Assembly (NCBI RefSeq): GCF_000177195.2
Contig: NC_015953.1
Coordinates: 4,030,001 to 4,094,000 of the forward strand
Reading direction: 5' to 3'
Length of the DNA stretch: 64,000 nt
DNA from: Streptomyces sp. SirexAA-E
GTDB lineage: Bacteria > Actinomycetota > Actinomycetes > Streptomycetales > Streptomycetaceae
The notes below the pieces were generated by a model. It had not been told where the DNA came from, made no database searches, and was given only the letters and a program-made list of their open reading frames with translations. Numbering within the stretch: the first letter of the stretch is position 1; each line of letters starts with the position of its first letter. Made by a program: the position numbers and the translations under genes. Positions 48,789-57,046 of this stretch are shown here, one piece after another.

Positions 48789-50198
48789 ATGACCGACCGC
48801 ACCGCCCGCCGCCGGGGAGTGCACATGCCTGAGCCGCTGCTCGACCGGCTCACCCTCGGCGACCTGCTGAGGGTTGCCTCTGCCCCCGAGTTCCGCCGCT
48901 GGGAGGACCAGATCCACCGTACCGGTGGCTGCTCCAACCCGATCCACCTGACCGGATGGACCCTCGCCAGGGACAAGACCACCGGCGAGACCCTTCACCA
49001 CTACTCGACTGAGATCGAGCCTGGCGGACGACTCCGCCTCGCCTGCGGGAAGCGCCGTGCCTCCCGTTGCCCCTCCTGCGCCTGGACGTACGCCGGAGAC
49101 ACCTACCACCTGATCCGCGCGGGCCTGGCCGGAGACGATCGCCGCGACGTCCCCGCCACCGTGCGGGATCACCCCCGGGTCTTCGCCACCCTTACCGCCC
49201 CGTCCTTCGGCCCGGTCCACAACCGTCCCGAACGTGGCGCTTGCCGTTGCGGTAGCCGGCACTCGGCAGATGCACCCGAGCTCGGTACCGCCCTGGACCC
49301 CGAGACGTACGACTACGCCGGGTCGGTCCTGTTCAACAACCACGCTGGCGACCTCTGGATGCGGTTCACGACTCGCCTCCGACGGGAGATCGCGGCCCGC
49401 GCTGGACTCACACAGGTGGAACTGAAGGAATCGGCTCGGCTCTCGTACGGCAAAGTCGCAGAGTTCCAGAAGCGTGGGGCGATCCACTTCCACACCGTGA
49501 TGCGGATCGACGGACCGGACGGGCCCGGCACGCCACCTCCGTCCTGGGCCACCGTCGACCTGCTCACCGATGCAATACACGCAGCCGCTCGGCACAACTA
49601 CACCTCGGTGTCCGCTCCAGCCGCCGATGAGCAGCCCGCTCGTACCTTCCGCTGGGGCACACAACTCGACGTCCGCCCAGTCGCTGCCTTCGGCGACGGC
49701 TCCGATGTCACCGAACAGGCTGTGGCGTCCTACGTCGCGAAGTACGCCACCAAGGCGGCGGAGAACACCGGCACTCTGGACCGCCGCATTGGTGAGCTCT
49801 CCGAACTCGATCGCCACAGCGTTCCCGACCACGCCCGCCGTCTCATCGCTGCATGCCACCGCGTCGATCCGCTCTACCTCGAACGTCGGTTGTGGGCCTG
49901 GGCGCACATGCTCGGGTTCCGGGGGCACTTCTCCTCGAAGTCCCGCCGCTACTCGACCACCCTCGGTGAGCTCCGCCAGGCCCGCGCCGACTTCCGCGCC
50001 GCGCAGGAACGGCAGTCCCTCGGCCTGGAGGACCGCGTCCCGGACACCGTGCTCGTCCTGGCCGACTGGCAGTACGCCGGCCACGGTCACTCGCCCGGCG
50101 AATCCGTCCTCGCCGCGACCATCGCCCGTGGTCTCCAGCTCAACCGCGAAACCGCCCGTGCAGCCATGGCGGAGCTGGTCGACGAGGGGGAGTGGTGA
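48789..50198 (+). CDS. repSA: RepSA-like rolling-circle replication initiator
   Basis: 469 residues. A zinc-binding block CGKRRASRCPSC, the HUH motif in GAIHFHTVMRIDGP, and a catalytic-Tyr candidate in ASYVAKYATKAA (YxxxK) mark a RepSA-type initiator of actinomycete elements. It nicks the origin to start rolling-circle copying. AAGGAAG box before the ATG. Confidence 0.88.
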   Translation: MTDRTARRRGVHMPEPLLDRLTLGDLLRVASAPEFRRWEDQIHRTGGCSNPIHLTGWTLARDKTTGETLHHYSTEIEPGGRLRLACGKRRASRCPSCAWTYAGDTYHLIRAGLAGDDRRDVPATVRDHPRVFATLTAPSFGPVHNRPERGACRCGSRHSADAPELGTALDPETYDYAGSVLFNNHAGDLWMRFTTRLRREIAARAGLTQVELKESARLSYGKVAEFQKRGAIHFHTVMRIDGPDGPGTPPPSWATVDLLTDAIHAAARHNYTSVSAPAADEQPARTFRWGTQLDVRPVAAFGDGSDVTEQAVASYVAKYATKAAENTGTLDRRIGELSELDRHSVPDHARRLIAACHRVDPLYLERRLWAWAHMLGFRGHFSSKSRRYSTTLGELRQARADFRAAQERQSLGLEDRVPDTVLVLADWQYAGHGHSPGESVLAATIARGLQLNRETARAAMAELVDEGEW

Positions 50199-50200
50199 CC

Positions 50201-50401
50201 ATGGCGCTTCCTCTGCCGAGTCGCTATCTGACGCCTGACGACCTGGTCGAGATGTTCGAGCTGCCCAGCGTCGAGACGGTCTACCAGTGGCGCCGGAAGC
50301 GGACCGGCCCCCGCGGCTTCCGTGTCGGTCGGCACCTCCGCTTCGACCCCGACGATGTACGAGCTTGGGTCGACTCCCGTCGGGGCGAGGTGGCTGCCTG
50401 A
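50201..50401 (+). CDS. xis: Excisionase (MerR-like HTH)
   Basis: 66 residues: LTPDDLVEMFELPSVETVYQ, WRRKRTGPRGFRVGRHLRF, VRAWVDSR, a helix_turn_helix_17 protein. ATG 50201 has GAGGGGGA 9 nt upstream; GTG 50195 overlaps the repSA stop. Its TGA overlaps the int ATG (ATGA-like TGATG). Confidence 0.82.
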   Translation: MALPLPSRYLTPDDLVEMFELPSVETVYQWRRKRTGPRGFRVGRHLRFDPDDVRAWVDSRRGEVAA

Positions 50402-51648
50402 TGGCCGGACACGTCCAGGACCGCTGGTTCGTGACCGTGACCGGCCCTGACGGCAAGCCCCGCAAGGTGAAGTCGGGTCGTTACGGAGTGGGGTCCCGTT
50501 ACCGCGCGCGCTACGTCGGGCCGGACGGCACGGAGAAGTCGAAGAGCTTCCCGGACCGACAGAAGCGGCTCGCTGATCAGTGGCTGGCCCATACCGAAGC
50601 AGACATGGCGCGGGGTCAGTACATCGATCCCCGCGCGGCCCGAACCACCTTCCAGCAGTACGCGGAGGGCTGGGTGTCTACGCAAGGGGCGGACCCCAAC
50701 ACTCAAGCTTCGATGGAGTCGCAGCTCCGGCTGCACGCGTTCCCGTACCTCGGCACGCGTCCGCTTGGTTCGTTCCAGCCGGCTCACATCCGCGACTGGG
50801 TGCAGCAACTCCAAGCGAACGGTGTGCGTGGCTCGTACGCCCGGACGATCTACTCCAACGTGCGGGCGGCTCTCAGCGCGGCCGTGGACGACGGGCACCT
50901 TCCTCGGAACCCTTGCGCTGCCCGCTCGGTACGGCCGCCGACCGTGGACACGAAGCGTGTCACGCCTTGGACGGCGGAGCGACTCTTCGCGGTGCGTGCG
51001 GGCATGCCGGAGAGGTATCAAGCGATGGTCGACTTGGGCGGCGGCTGCGGTCTCCGGCAAGGCGAGATCTTGGGTGTCGCGGTGGATGCGATCGACTTCC
51101 GGTCGGACACGTTGCACGTGGTCCAGCAGCTCAAGCTGAGCCGCAGTAAGCCCGTCTTCGCTCCGCCCAAGGGTGGCAAGCTGCGGGATGTGCCGCTTCC
51201 CGGCCCTGTCGCCGACGCGCTGCGGGCACACATGAAGCAATTCCCGCCGGTCGAGATCACGTTGCCGTGGAAGGCGGCGGGCGGACCGCTGGTGACCAAG
51301 CGGCTCATCTTCACGGGCCCACGCGGTGGTCATGTCTGGCGCACCTCGCTGAACGAGGAGGCGTGGAAACCGGCTCTGGCCTCCGCCGGAGTGATCCCGA
51401 CCCCGGCGGCTGGCGCTCAGCACACCGAGTCACGCGAGAACGGCATGCATGCCATGCGTCACTTCTACGCGTCGGTGCTGCTGGACGCCGGGGAGAACGT
51501 CAAGGCGCTGGCTGAGTACCTCGGCCACTCGGACCCGGGCCTGACACTGAGGGTGTATGCACATCTGATGCCGTCGAGCCGAGAGCGCACCCGTAAGGCC
51601 GTGGCCGCCGTCTTCGGCGAAGCACAGTCAGCTGCTGAATCCGTCTGA
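50401..51648 (+). CDS. int: Tyrosine site-specific integrase
   Basis: A 415-residue phage-type integrase: N-terminal Arm-binding and SAM-like core domain (ADPNTQASMESQLRLHAFPY), catalytic residues Arg in GCGLRQGEILG, Lys in PKGGKLRDVPL, HxxR in MHAMRHFYAS, His in LGHSDPGLT and Tyr in LRVYAHLM. All present, so it looks active. Overlaps the minus-strand gene downstream by 21 bp. Confidence 0.92.
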   Translation: MAGHVQDRWFVTVTGPDGKPRKVKSGRYGVGSRYRARYVGPDGTEKSKSFPDRQKRLADQWLAHTEADMARGQYIDPRAARTTFQQYAEGWVSTQGADPNTQASMESQLRLHAFPYLGTRPLGSFQPAHIRDWVQQLQANGVRGSYARTIYSNVRAALSAAVDDGHLPRNPCAARSVRPPTVDTKRVTPWTAERLFAVRAGMPERYQAMVDLGGGCGLRQGEILGVAVDAIDFRSDTLHVVQQLKLSRSKPVFAPPKGGKLRDVPLPGPVADALRAHMKQFPPVEITLPWKAAGGPLVTKRLIFTGPRGGHVWRTSLNEEAWKPALASAGVIPTPAAGAQHTESRENGMHAMRHFYASVLLDAGENVKALAEYLGHSDPGLTLRVYAHLMPSSRERTRKAVAAVFGEAQSAAESV

Positions 51649-52047
51649 GGTCCCTGGTCCGCACTCTCCCTTCTGTGCATCGTGACCCGCTTGGTCGGTC
51701 ACGCCTGACCGCAACAGTCGGACCACGAACTCGGCAAGGACGGTGGGTGCGACTGCAGGATCGAGCGGCAAGGGTCGGTCGCCATCCCGCGCGGCGTCTC
51801 CGTGTGCGTTCAGAGGTGCGCAGTGCCAGCCGTCAGTCATTCGCCAGAACACGACCGTCCCATGTGTCCACGGTCCGCCGGCGAGGGCACATTCGCCTTC
51901 AACCCAGTACAGGGCACTGGCTCTTGCCTCGTCCCACCGCTCACTCGGGGTAGCCCCGACGCTTCGGAGAGCGTCGACGACGGTTGTGACGTACCGACGC
52001 ATCTCGGCGTGCTGCTTCCCGAGCTCCGCGTCGTCGGTGGAAGCCAT
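51628..52047 (-). CDS. Hypothetical protein (DUF6292-like)
   Basis: 139 residues, cytoplasmic: YVTTVVDALRSVGATPSERW, ALYWVEGECALAGGPWTHGT, WRMTDGWHCAPLNAHGD. Resembles the DUF6292 pattern but weakly. Its C-terminus overlaps the end of int and may have been altered by element integration. Confidence 0.5.
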   Translation of the reverse strand: MASTDDAELGKQHAEMRRYVTTVVDALRSVGATPSERWDEARASALYWVEGECALAGGPWTHGTVVFWRMTDGWHCAPLNAHGDAARDGDRPLPLDPAVAPTVLAEFVVRLLRSGVTDQAGHDAQKGECGPGTSDGFSS

Positions 52048-52151
52048 TGGTTGTTCGCCACCCCTTGCGTGCTGATTCTTTGGGACGGACCACTATGGGT
52101 CCAGGATCCGAGACACTGCCTGACGGCCCATAGGCGGCCCAGCCCACCGAA

Positions 52152-52191
52152 AAGACCCCCACCGTGCGAAGAAAATGCAGGTGGGGGGCTT
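52152..52191 (-). terminator. Intrinsic terminator of gpmA
   Basis: 12-base arms with one mismatch (52152-52163, 52180-52191), 16-nt loop, followed on the minus strand by TCTTTTC, one of the few T-rich tails in the window. Confidence 0.7.
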
Positions 52192-52203
52192 CTTCAGCTC
52201 TGC

Positions 52204-52965
52204 TTACTTCTTCTTGCCCTGGTTCTTCACGGCCTCGATCGCGGCCTTCGCCGCCTCCGGGTCGAGGTACGTCCCGCCCGGGTTCAGGGGGCGGAAGTCG
52301 GCGTCCAGCTCGTAGGTGAGCGGGATGCCGGTCGGGATGTTGAGGCCCGCGATGTCGGCGTCGGAGATGCCGTCCAGGTGCTTGACCAGGGCGCGCAGGC
52401 TGTTGCCGTGGGCGGCGACCAGGACCGTGCGGCCCGTCAGCAGGTCCGGGACGATGCCGTCGTACCAGTACGGCATCATCCGGATGACGACGTCCTTGAG
52501 GCACTCCGTGCGCGGGCGCAGCTCCGGCGGGATCGTCGCGTAGCGGGCGTCGTCGCTCTGCGAGAACTCGGTGCCGTCCTCGAGCGCCGGCGGCGGGGTG
52601 TCGTACGAGCGGCGCCAGAGCATGAACTGCTCCTCGCCGAACTCGGCGAGCGTCTGCGCCTTGTCCTTGCCCTGGAGGGCGCCGTAGTGGCGCTCGTTCA
52701 GGCGCCAGGAGCGGTGCACGGGGATCCAGTGGCGGTCGGCCGCCTCCAGCGAGAGCTGGGCGGTGCGGATCGCGCGCTTCTGGAGGGAGGTGTGCACGAC
52801 GTCCGGGAGCAGGCCGGCGTCCTTGAGCAGCTCACCGCCGCGGACCGCCTCCTTCTCTCCCTTGTCGGTGAGGTCTACGTCCACCCAACCGGTGAACAGG
52901 TTCTTCGCGTTCCATTCGCTCTCGCCGTGGCGGAGGAGGATCAGCTTGTACGGTGCGTCGGCCAT
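52204..52965 (-). CDS. gpmA: 2,3-bisphosphoglycerate-dependent phosphoglycerate mutase
   Basis: A 253-residue dPGM that interconverts 3- and 2-phosphoglycerate. Phosphohistidine motif LILLRHGESEWN, ERHYGALQGKDK, and second His in VAAHGNSLRAL. Ends in a Lys-rich tail. TACGCT (52973-52978) lies 7 nt before the ATG, so leaderless. Confidence 0.95.
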   Translation of the reverse strand: MADAPYKLILLRHGESEWNAKNLFTGWVDVDLTDKGEKEAVRGGELLKDAGLLPDVVHTSLQKRAIRTAQLSLEAADRHWIPVHRSWRLNERHYGALQGKDKAQTLAEFGEEQFMLWRRSYDTPPPALEDGTEFSQSDDARYATIPPELRPRTECLKDVVIRMMPYWYDGIVPDLLTGRTVLVAAHGNSLRALVKHLDGISDADIAGLNIPTGIPLTYELDADFRPLNPGGTYLDPEAAKAAIEAVKNQGKKK

Positions 52966-52972
52966 GTGTCCG

Positions 52973-52978
52973 AGCGTA
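52973..52978 (-). promoter_or_regulatory. -10 element of gpmA (leaderless)
   Basis: TACGCT on the minus strand with 7 nt to ATG 52965. Confidence 0.5.
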
Positions 52979-53198
52979 ATCGAAGCGCATCGGCCCGCGC
53001 GCGCCCGGTCACTGGACGGACAGGGGGGGGCGGGCGGGGGCGGAGAAGGGCGCTCACGGCTCCCGGACGCGGCGCCGACGTTTGACGTCCGGCGTCAATC
53101 GAGTGGCGGCCCGAGAACCCCCCTCCGTAACGTTCGGACGGCTGGCGGGCCTCTTACCCCAGCTCTATCCGTGCGGTACGTCCTCAGGGGGAAGCGCT

Positions 53199-54473
53199 AT
53201 GTCCGTCGCCGGTCTCAGGAAGGCGGCACACGAGACGGTCGCGGGACTGCCCAGGGAGTTCTGGTGGCTGTGGACCAGCACCCTCGTCAATCGTCTCGGG
53301 GCGTTCGTCGCCACCTTCATGGCGCTGTACCTGACGATGGACCGGGGCTACTCCGCCTCGTACGCCGGGCTGGTCGCCGCGCTCCACGGGCTCGGCGGGG
53401 TCGTCTCCTCGCTGGGGGCCGGGGTGATGACGGACCGGCTGGGGCGGCGGCCCACGATGCTGATCGCCCAGCTGTCCACCGCCGTGTCCGTGGCGGTGCT
53501 CGGGTTCATGGTCCATCCGATTGCCATCGCGGGCGTGGCCTTCGTGGTCGGTATGGCGTCCAACGCGTCCCGGCCGGCCGTGCAGGCGATGATGGCCGAC
53601 ATCGTCCGGCCCGAGGACAGGGTGCGGGCCTTCTCGCTCAACTACTGGGCGATCAACCTGGGTTTCGCCGTCTCCTCGGCGGGGGCCGGCTTCATCGCCG
53701 AGTACAGCTATCTGGCCGGGTTCCTGGGGGAGGCGGCCATGACGCTGGGCTGCGCCGTCCTCGTCTTCCTGAAGGTGCCGGAGTCCCGGCCCGACCCGGT
53801 GCGGGCGCCCGCCGGGGCCCGCACCCCCGACGACGTGAGGCTGAGCACCGTCCTGCGCGACGGGCGCTTCATGGGGGTCGTGGGGCTGTCGTTCCTCGTC
53901 GCGCTGATCTTCCAGCAGGGGTACGTCGGTCTGCCGGTGGCCATGGGGGCGGACGGGCTGTCCAGCTCCGACTTCGGCACGGCCATCGCCGTGAACGGGG
54001 TGCTGATCGTCGTCCTGCAGATCCCGGTGACGCGCTTCATCCGGCACCGCGACCCGCGCAGGCTGCTGATCATCTCGTCGGTGCTCGCCGGGTACGGGTT
54101 CGGGCTGACCGCGTTCGCCGGGTCCGTCGGGGTGTACGCGCTGACGGTGTGCGTCTGGACGCTGGCCGAGATCGTCAACGCGCCGACCCAGACGGGCATC
54201 GTCGTCCAGCTCTCCCCGGCGCACGGCCGGGGCCGCTACCAGGGCATGTACACGATGTCCTGGTCGGCGGCGGCCCTCGTCGCGCCGCTGATGTCGGGTG
54301 TGGTCATCGACCGCTACGGCGCCGACTGGCTCTGGGGGACCTGCGCTGTGCTCGGCACGGTGGCCGCGCTCGGCTACTGGCTGCTGATGCGCAAGCTGCC
54401 GGAGCCCGAGCGGTCGCAGCTCCCGGCACCGGCGGTCCCGGCCACCCCGGCGGTCGCCGAACCGGCGGCCTGA
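53199..54473 (+). CDS. MFS transporter, DHA1-like
   Basis: A 424-residue 12-TMS transporter: STLVNRLGAFVATFMALYLT in TM1, motif A GVMTDRLGRRPTML between TM2 and TM3. CAGGGGGAAG box before ATG 53199. Substrate unknown. A very strong hairpin follows. Confidence 0.87.
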   Translation: MSVAGLRKAAHETVAGLPREFWWLWTSTLVNRLGAFVATFMALYLTMDRGYSASYAGLVAALHGLGGVVSSLGAGVMTDRLGRRPTMLIAQLSTAVSVAVLGFMVHPIAIAGVAFVVGMASNASRPAVQAMMADIVRPEDRVRAFSLNYWAINLGFAVSSAGAGFIAEYSYLAGFLGEAAMTLGCAVLVFLKVPESRPDPVRAPAGARTPDDVRLSTVLRDGRFMGVVGLSFLVALIFQQGYVGLPVAMGADGLSSSDFGTAIAVNGVLIVVLQIPVTRFIRHRDPRRLLIISSVLAGYGFGLTAFAGSVGVYALTVCVWTLAEIVNAPTQTGIVVQLSPAHGRGRYQGMYTMSWSAAALVAPLMSGVVIDRYGADWLWGTCAVLGTVAALGYWLLMRKLPEPERSQLPAPAVPATPAVAEPAA

Positions 54474-54492
54474 GGCCGGACGGCCTCTACCG

Positions 54493-54545
54493 GCACGGCG
54501 GTGCCCCGCGACGGACGCGTCGTCCGTCGCGGGGCACCGCCGTGC
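54493..54545. terminator. Bidirectional terminator, 25-bp perfect stem
   Basis: Arms 54493-54517 and 54521-54545 are exact complements (start GCACGGCGGTGCC) with a 3-nt loop. It lies between the convergent MFS and cysteine-rich genes. Confidence 0.8.
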
Positions 54546-54552
54546 GTGTCAG

Positions 54553-54699
54553 TCAGCAGCTGCCGCCGCACTGGCACGGGGAGCCGGACTGGCAGCCGCA
54601 CCCGCAGCCCGAGCCGCAGCCGCAGGCGCCGAGCAAGGGCAGACGCACCACTTCGGTCGGGATCTCCTGCTGGGGTTCGGTCATGGACGAATCGGCCAT
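54553..54699 (-). CDS. 48-residue cysteine-rich protein
   Basis: N-terminus MADSSMTEPQQEIPTEVVRL, followed by a tail with eight Cys within residues 26-48: GACGCGSGCGCGCQ and PCQCGGSC. Preceded by GAGGAGGG 3 nt from ATG 54699, the best ribosome-binding site nearby, and codon use is normal for the genome. A metal-binding (metallothionein-like) role or a modified-peptide precursor are both possible; the family is not identified. Too short for usual gene callers. Neighbour of phoU. Confidence 0.65.
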   Translation of the reverse strand: MADSSMTEPQQEIPTEVVRLPLLGACGCGSGCGCGCQSGSPCQCGGSC

Positions 54700-54886
54700 G
54701 GTCCCTCCTCAAGGGTCCTCAGGGGTACGACTCGACGGCGTACGGCACAGGCCGCACGGCCGGGCGGCGCACCGGGCAAGGCCCGCCCGCCGTACCCGAC
54801 CACCCATTGGATGCCCTGCCCGGCGGGCGCATCAACGGCGCACGCGTGCTTGGACGGACGTGCGACCCCTGGGCGGGCGCGCGCCC

Positions 54887-55564
54887 CTACGCCCCCTCGA
54901 CCGGGGCCGGCGTCTGGATCTCGTCGGCGTGCTCGCCCGTCACGAGGTAGACGACCCGCTTCGCGACCGACACCGCGTGGTCGGCGAAGCGCTCGTAGTA
55001 GCGGCCGAGCAGGGTCACGTCGACGGCCGTCTCGATGCCGTGCTTCCAGCGGTCGTCCATCAGGTGCTGGAACAGCGTGCGGTGCAGCAGGTCCATCTCG
55101 TCGTCGTCCTGCTCCAGCTGGAGCGCCAGGTCGACGTCCTTGGTGATGATGACCTCGGCGGCCTTCGCCATCAGCCGCTGGGCGAGCTGGCCCATCTCCA
55201 GGATGGTGGCGTGCAGGTCGTGCGGCACCGGCGACTGCGGGAAGCGCAGCCGTGCCAGCTTGGCGACGTGCTGGGCGAGGTCGCCGGAGCGTTCCAGGTC
55301 CGCGCTCATCCGCAGCGAGGTGACCACGATCCGCAGGTCGGTGGCGACCGGCTGCTGGCGGGCCAGCAGGGCGATGGCCCGCGCCTCCAGGTCGTGCTGG
55401 AGGTCGTCGACCTTCTGGTCCGCGGCGATCACGCTCTCGGCGAGCTTGAGATCGGCGTCCAGCATGGACGTCGTGGCCCGCCCGATCGCCGAGCCGACGA
55501 GCCGGGCCATCTCGACGAGGTCCTCGCCGATCGAATCGAGTTCCTCGTGGTAAGCGTCGCGCAT
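54887..55564 (-). CDS. phoU: PhoU phosphate-signalling regulator
   Basis: A 225-residue PhoU with two three-helix repeats. The metal-binding motifs are MSADLERSGDLAQHVAKL and YYERFADHAVSVAKRV. It links phosphate transport status to the PhoR kinase. Divergent from phoR with a PHO-box-like triple repeat in the gap reading toward phoU. Confidence 0.93.
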   Translation of the reverse strand: MRDAYHEELDSIGEDLVEMARLVGSAIGRATTSMLDADLKLAESVIAADQKVDDLQHDLEARAIALLARQQPVATDLRIVVTSLRMSADLERSGDLAQHVAKLARLRFPQSPVPHDLHATILEMGQLAQRLMAKAAEVIITKDVDLALQLEQDDDEMDLLHRTLFQHLMDDRWKHGIETAVDVTLLGRYYERFADHAVSVAKRVVYLVTGEHADEIQTPAPVEGA

Positions 55565-55671
55565 TGGAAGTCCCTCTCCAGATCCTTGGACCGACCGGCA
55601 CGTGGGGTGCGGCGCCTTGGGGCCGGCCCCACGCTTCCACGGTGCGGGCCGAACGCGTCGGGATCCGGCCC

Positions 55672-55704
55672 CCTAAGTGAACCGGCACCATCCCCTCGGT
55701 GAAC
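55672..55704 (-). promoter_or_regulatory. PHO box (three 11-nt direct repeats)
   Basis: Read on the minus strand: GTTCACCGAGG, then degenerate GGATGGTGCCG, then GTTCACTTAGG, i.e. three contiguous 11-nt units, two matching the Streptomyces PhoP-box pattern G(G/T)TCAYYYR(G/C)G. Located between phoU and phoRP, which PhoP is known to control in S. coelicolor. Confidence 0.7.
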
Positions 55705-55765
55705 TCTGGGCGACGAGTGTTCGAGAGGGCACCCGGATGGCTGGGAGAGTGTCGGCGCACCCGCA

Positions 55766-55771
55766 TAACCT
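55766..55771 (+). promoter_or_regulatory. -10 element of phoR (leaderless)
   Basis: TAACCT, 6 nt, ATG 55778. Confidence 0.5.
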
Positions 55772-55777
55772 TGAAGC

Positions 55778-57046
55778 ATGGACGTGAACGCGGCGGTCGC
55801 CGCAGCTGCCGCGATTGCCGGGTTGTGCACCGGCGTGATCGCGATGCTGGCGTTCCGCTGGAGCGAGCGCGAGCAGAAGCGCCCCACCCGTACGTCCCTG
55901 CGCCCCGACCGCGGCGCGCCGCTGCCCCCGGGGGTGGACACGGTCCTCTCCGTGCTCAGCTCCTCCGCCGTGGTGCTCGACGAGAGCGACAGCGTGGTCA
56001 AGGCCAGCTCCGCCGCGTACGCGCTGGGCCTGGTCAGGGGCGGGCGCCTGGCCGTCGAGCCGATGCTGCACATGGCCAGGGACACCCGCCGGGACGGCGA
56101 GATACGGCAGGTGGAGCTGGACCTTCCCCGGCGCGGCACCGGACGCGGCGAGGCGCTGGCCGTCTCCGCCCGCGTCGCCCCGCTGGGCTCCCGGCTGGTG
56201 CTGCTGCTGGTCGAGGACCTCACGGAGGCCCGCCGTATCGAGGCGGTGCGCCGCGACTTCGTCGCCAACGTCAGCCATGAGCTCAAGACCCCGGTCGGCG
56301 CGCTGTCACTGCTGTCGGAGGCCGTCATGGACGCCTCGGACGACCCGGAGGCCGTGGAGCGGTTCGCCGGACGCATGCAGATCGAGGCGACCCGGCTCAC
56401 CAACCTCGTGCAGGAGCTCATCGACCTCTCCCGGGTGCAGAACGACGACCCCTTGGAGGACGCCGAGCCGGTACGGGTGGACGAGTTGGTCGCCGAAGCC
56501 GTCGACCGGTGCCGCCAGCAGGCGGGCTCCAAGCAGATCACCATGGCCTCGGGCGGTACGTCGGACCTCTTCGTCTGGGGCAACCGCGGCCAGCTCGCGG
56601 CAGCCCTCGGCAACCTCGTGGAGAACGCCGTCAACTACAGTCCGGCCCGTACGCGGGTCGGTATCGCGGTGCACCGGATGGCCGCGTCCGGCGGGGACCT
56701 CGTCGAGATAGCCGTGACCGACCAGGGCTTCGGCATCCCCGAGAAGGACCGCGAGCGCGTCTTCGAGCGGTTCTACCGCGTCGACCCGGCCCGCTCCCGG
56801 GCCACCGGTGGCACCGGTCTCGGCCTCGCCATCGTCAAGCATGTGGCCGCCTCGCACGGCGGGGAGGTCACCGTGTGGAGCTCGGAGGGCCAGGGCTCCA
56901 CCTTCACCCTGCGGCTGCCCGAGTCGGGCGTCGCACGGGGCCGCACCCGCGGACCCCGCATCGTCAACGGCCGCTCCGTCGACGACGACGGGCCGTACGA
57001 GACCGACACCTTCGCATCATTCCCTGCCCCGGAGGCTCTTCCGTGA
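55778..57046 (+). CDS. phoR: Sensor histidine kinase PhoR (SenX3-like)
   Basis: A 422-residue kinase: one N-terminal TM (residues ~5-26), a degenerate PAS domain, HisKA with phospho-acceptor His in FVANVSHELKTPVGAL, and HATPase_c with N-box NLVENAVNYSP, DQGFGIPEKD, GTGLGLAIVKH. Its stop overlaps the phoP GTG. Partner of PhoP in phosphate starvation response. Single TM without sensor loop, as in SenX3. Confidence 0.93.
   Translation: MDVNAAVAAAAAIAGLCTGVIAMLAFRWSEREQKRPTRTSLRPDRGAPLPPGVDTVLSVLSSSAVVLDESDSVVKASSAAYALGLVRGGRLAVEPMLHMARDTRRDGEIRQVELDLPRRGTGRGEALAVSARVAPLGSRLVLLLVEDLTEARRIEAVRRDFVANVSHELKTPVGALSLLSEAVMDASDDPEAVERFAGRMQIEATRLTNLVQELIDLSRVQNDDPLEDAEPVRVDELVAEAVDRCRQQAGSKQITMASGGTSDLFVWGNRGQLAAALGNLVENAVNYSPARTRVGIAVHRMAASGGDLVEIAVTDQGFGIPEKDRERVFERFYRVDPARSRATGGTGLGLAIVKHVAASHGGEVTVWSSEGQGSTFTLRLPESGVARGRTRGPRIVNGRSVDDDGPYETDTFASFPAPEALP

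Larger units (their letters stand above)
47545..51648 (+). mobile_element. Remnant of a pSAM2-like integrated element (AICE), tra deleted
   Basis: Gene order spd fragment, small transfer proteins, spdD, repSA, xis, int, all on the plus strand, as in actinomycete integrative elements. The translocase gene tra and korSA/pra region are missing. The left junction cuts two genes. No tRNA gene or repeated att core was found at either side, so excision is doubtful. Confidence 0.7.

Noticed and set aside
52763..55702. 979-codon open frame on the plus strand
   Set aside because: Runs through gpmA antisense, the MFS gene in another frame and phoU antisense; no domain recognisable.
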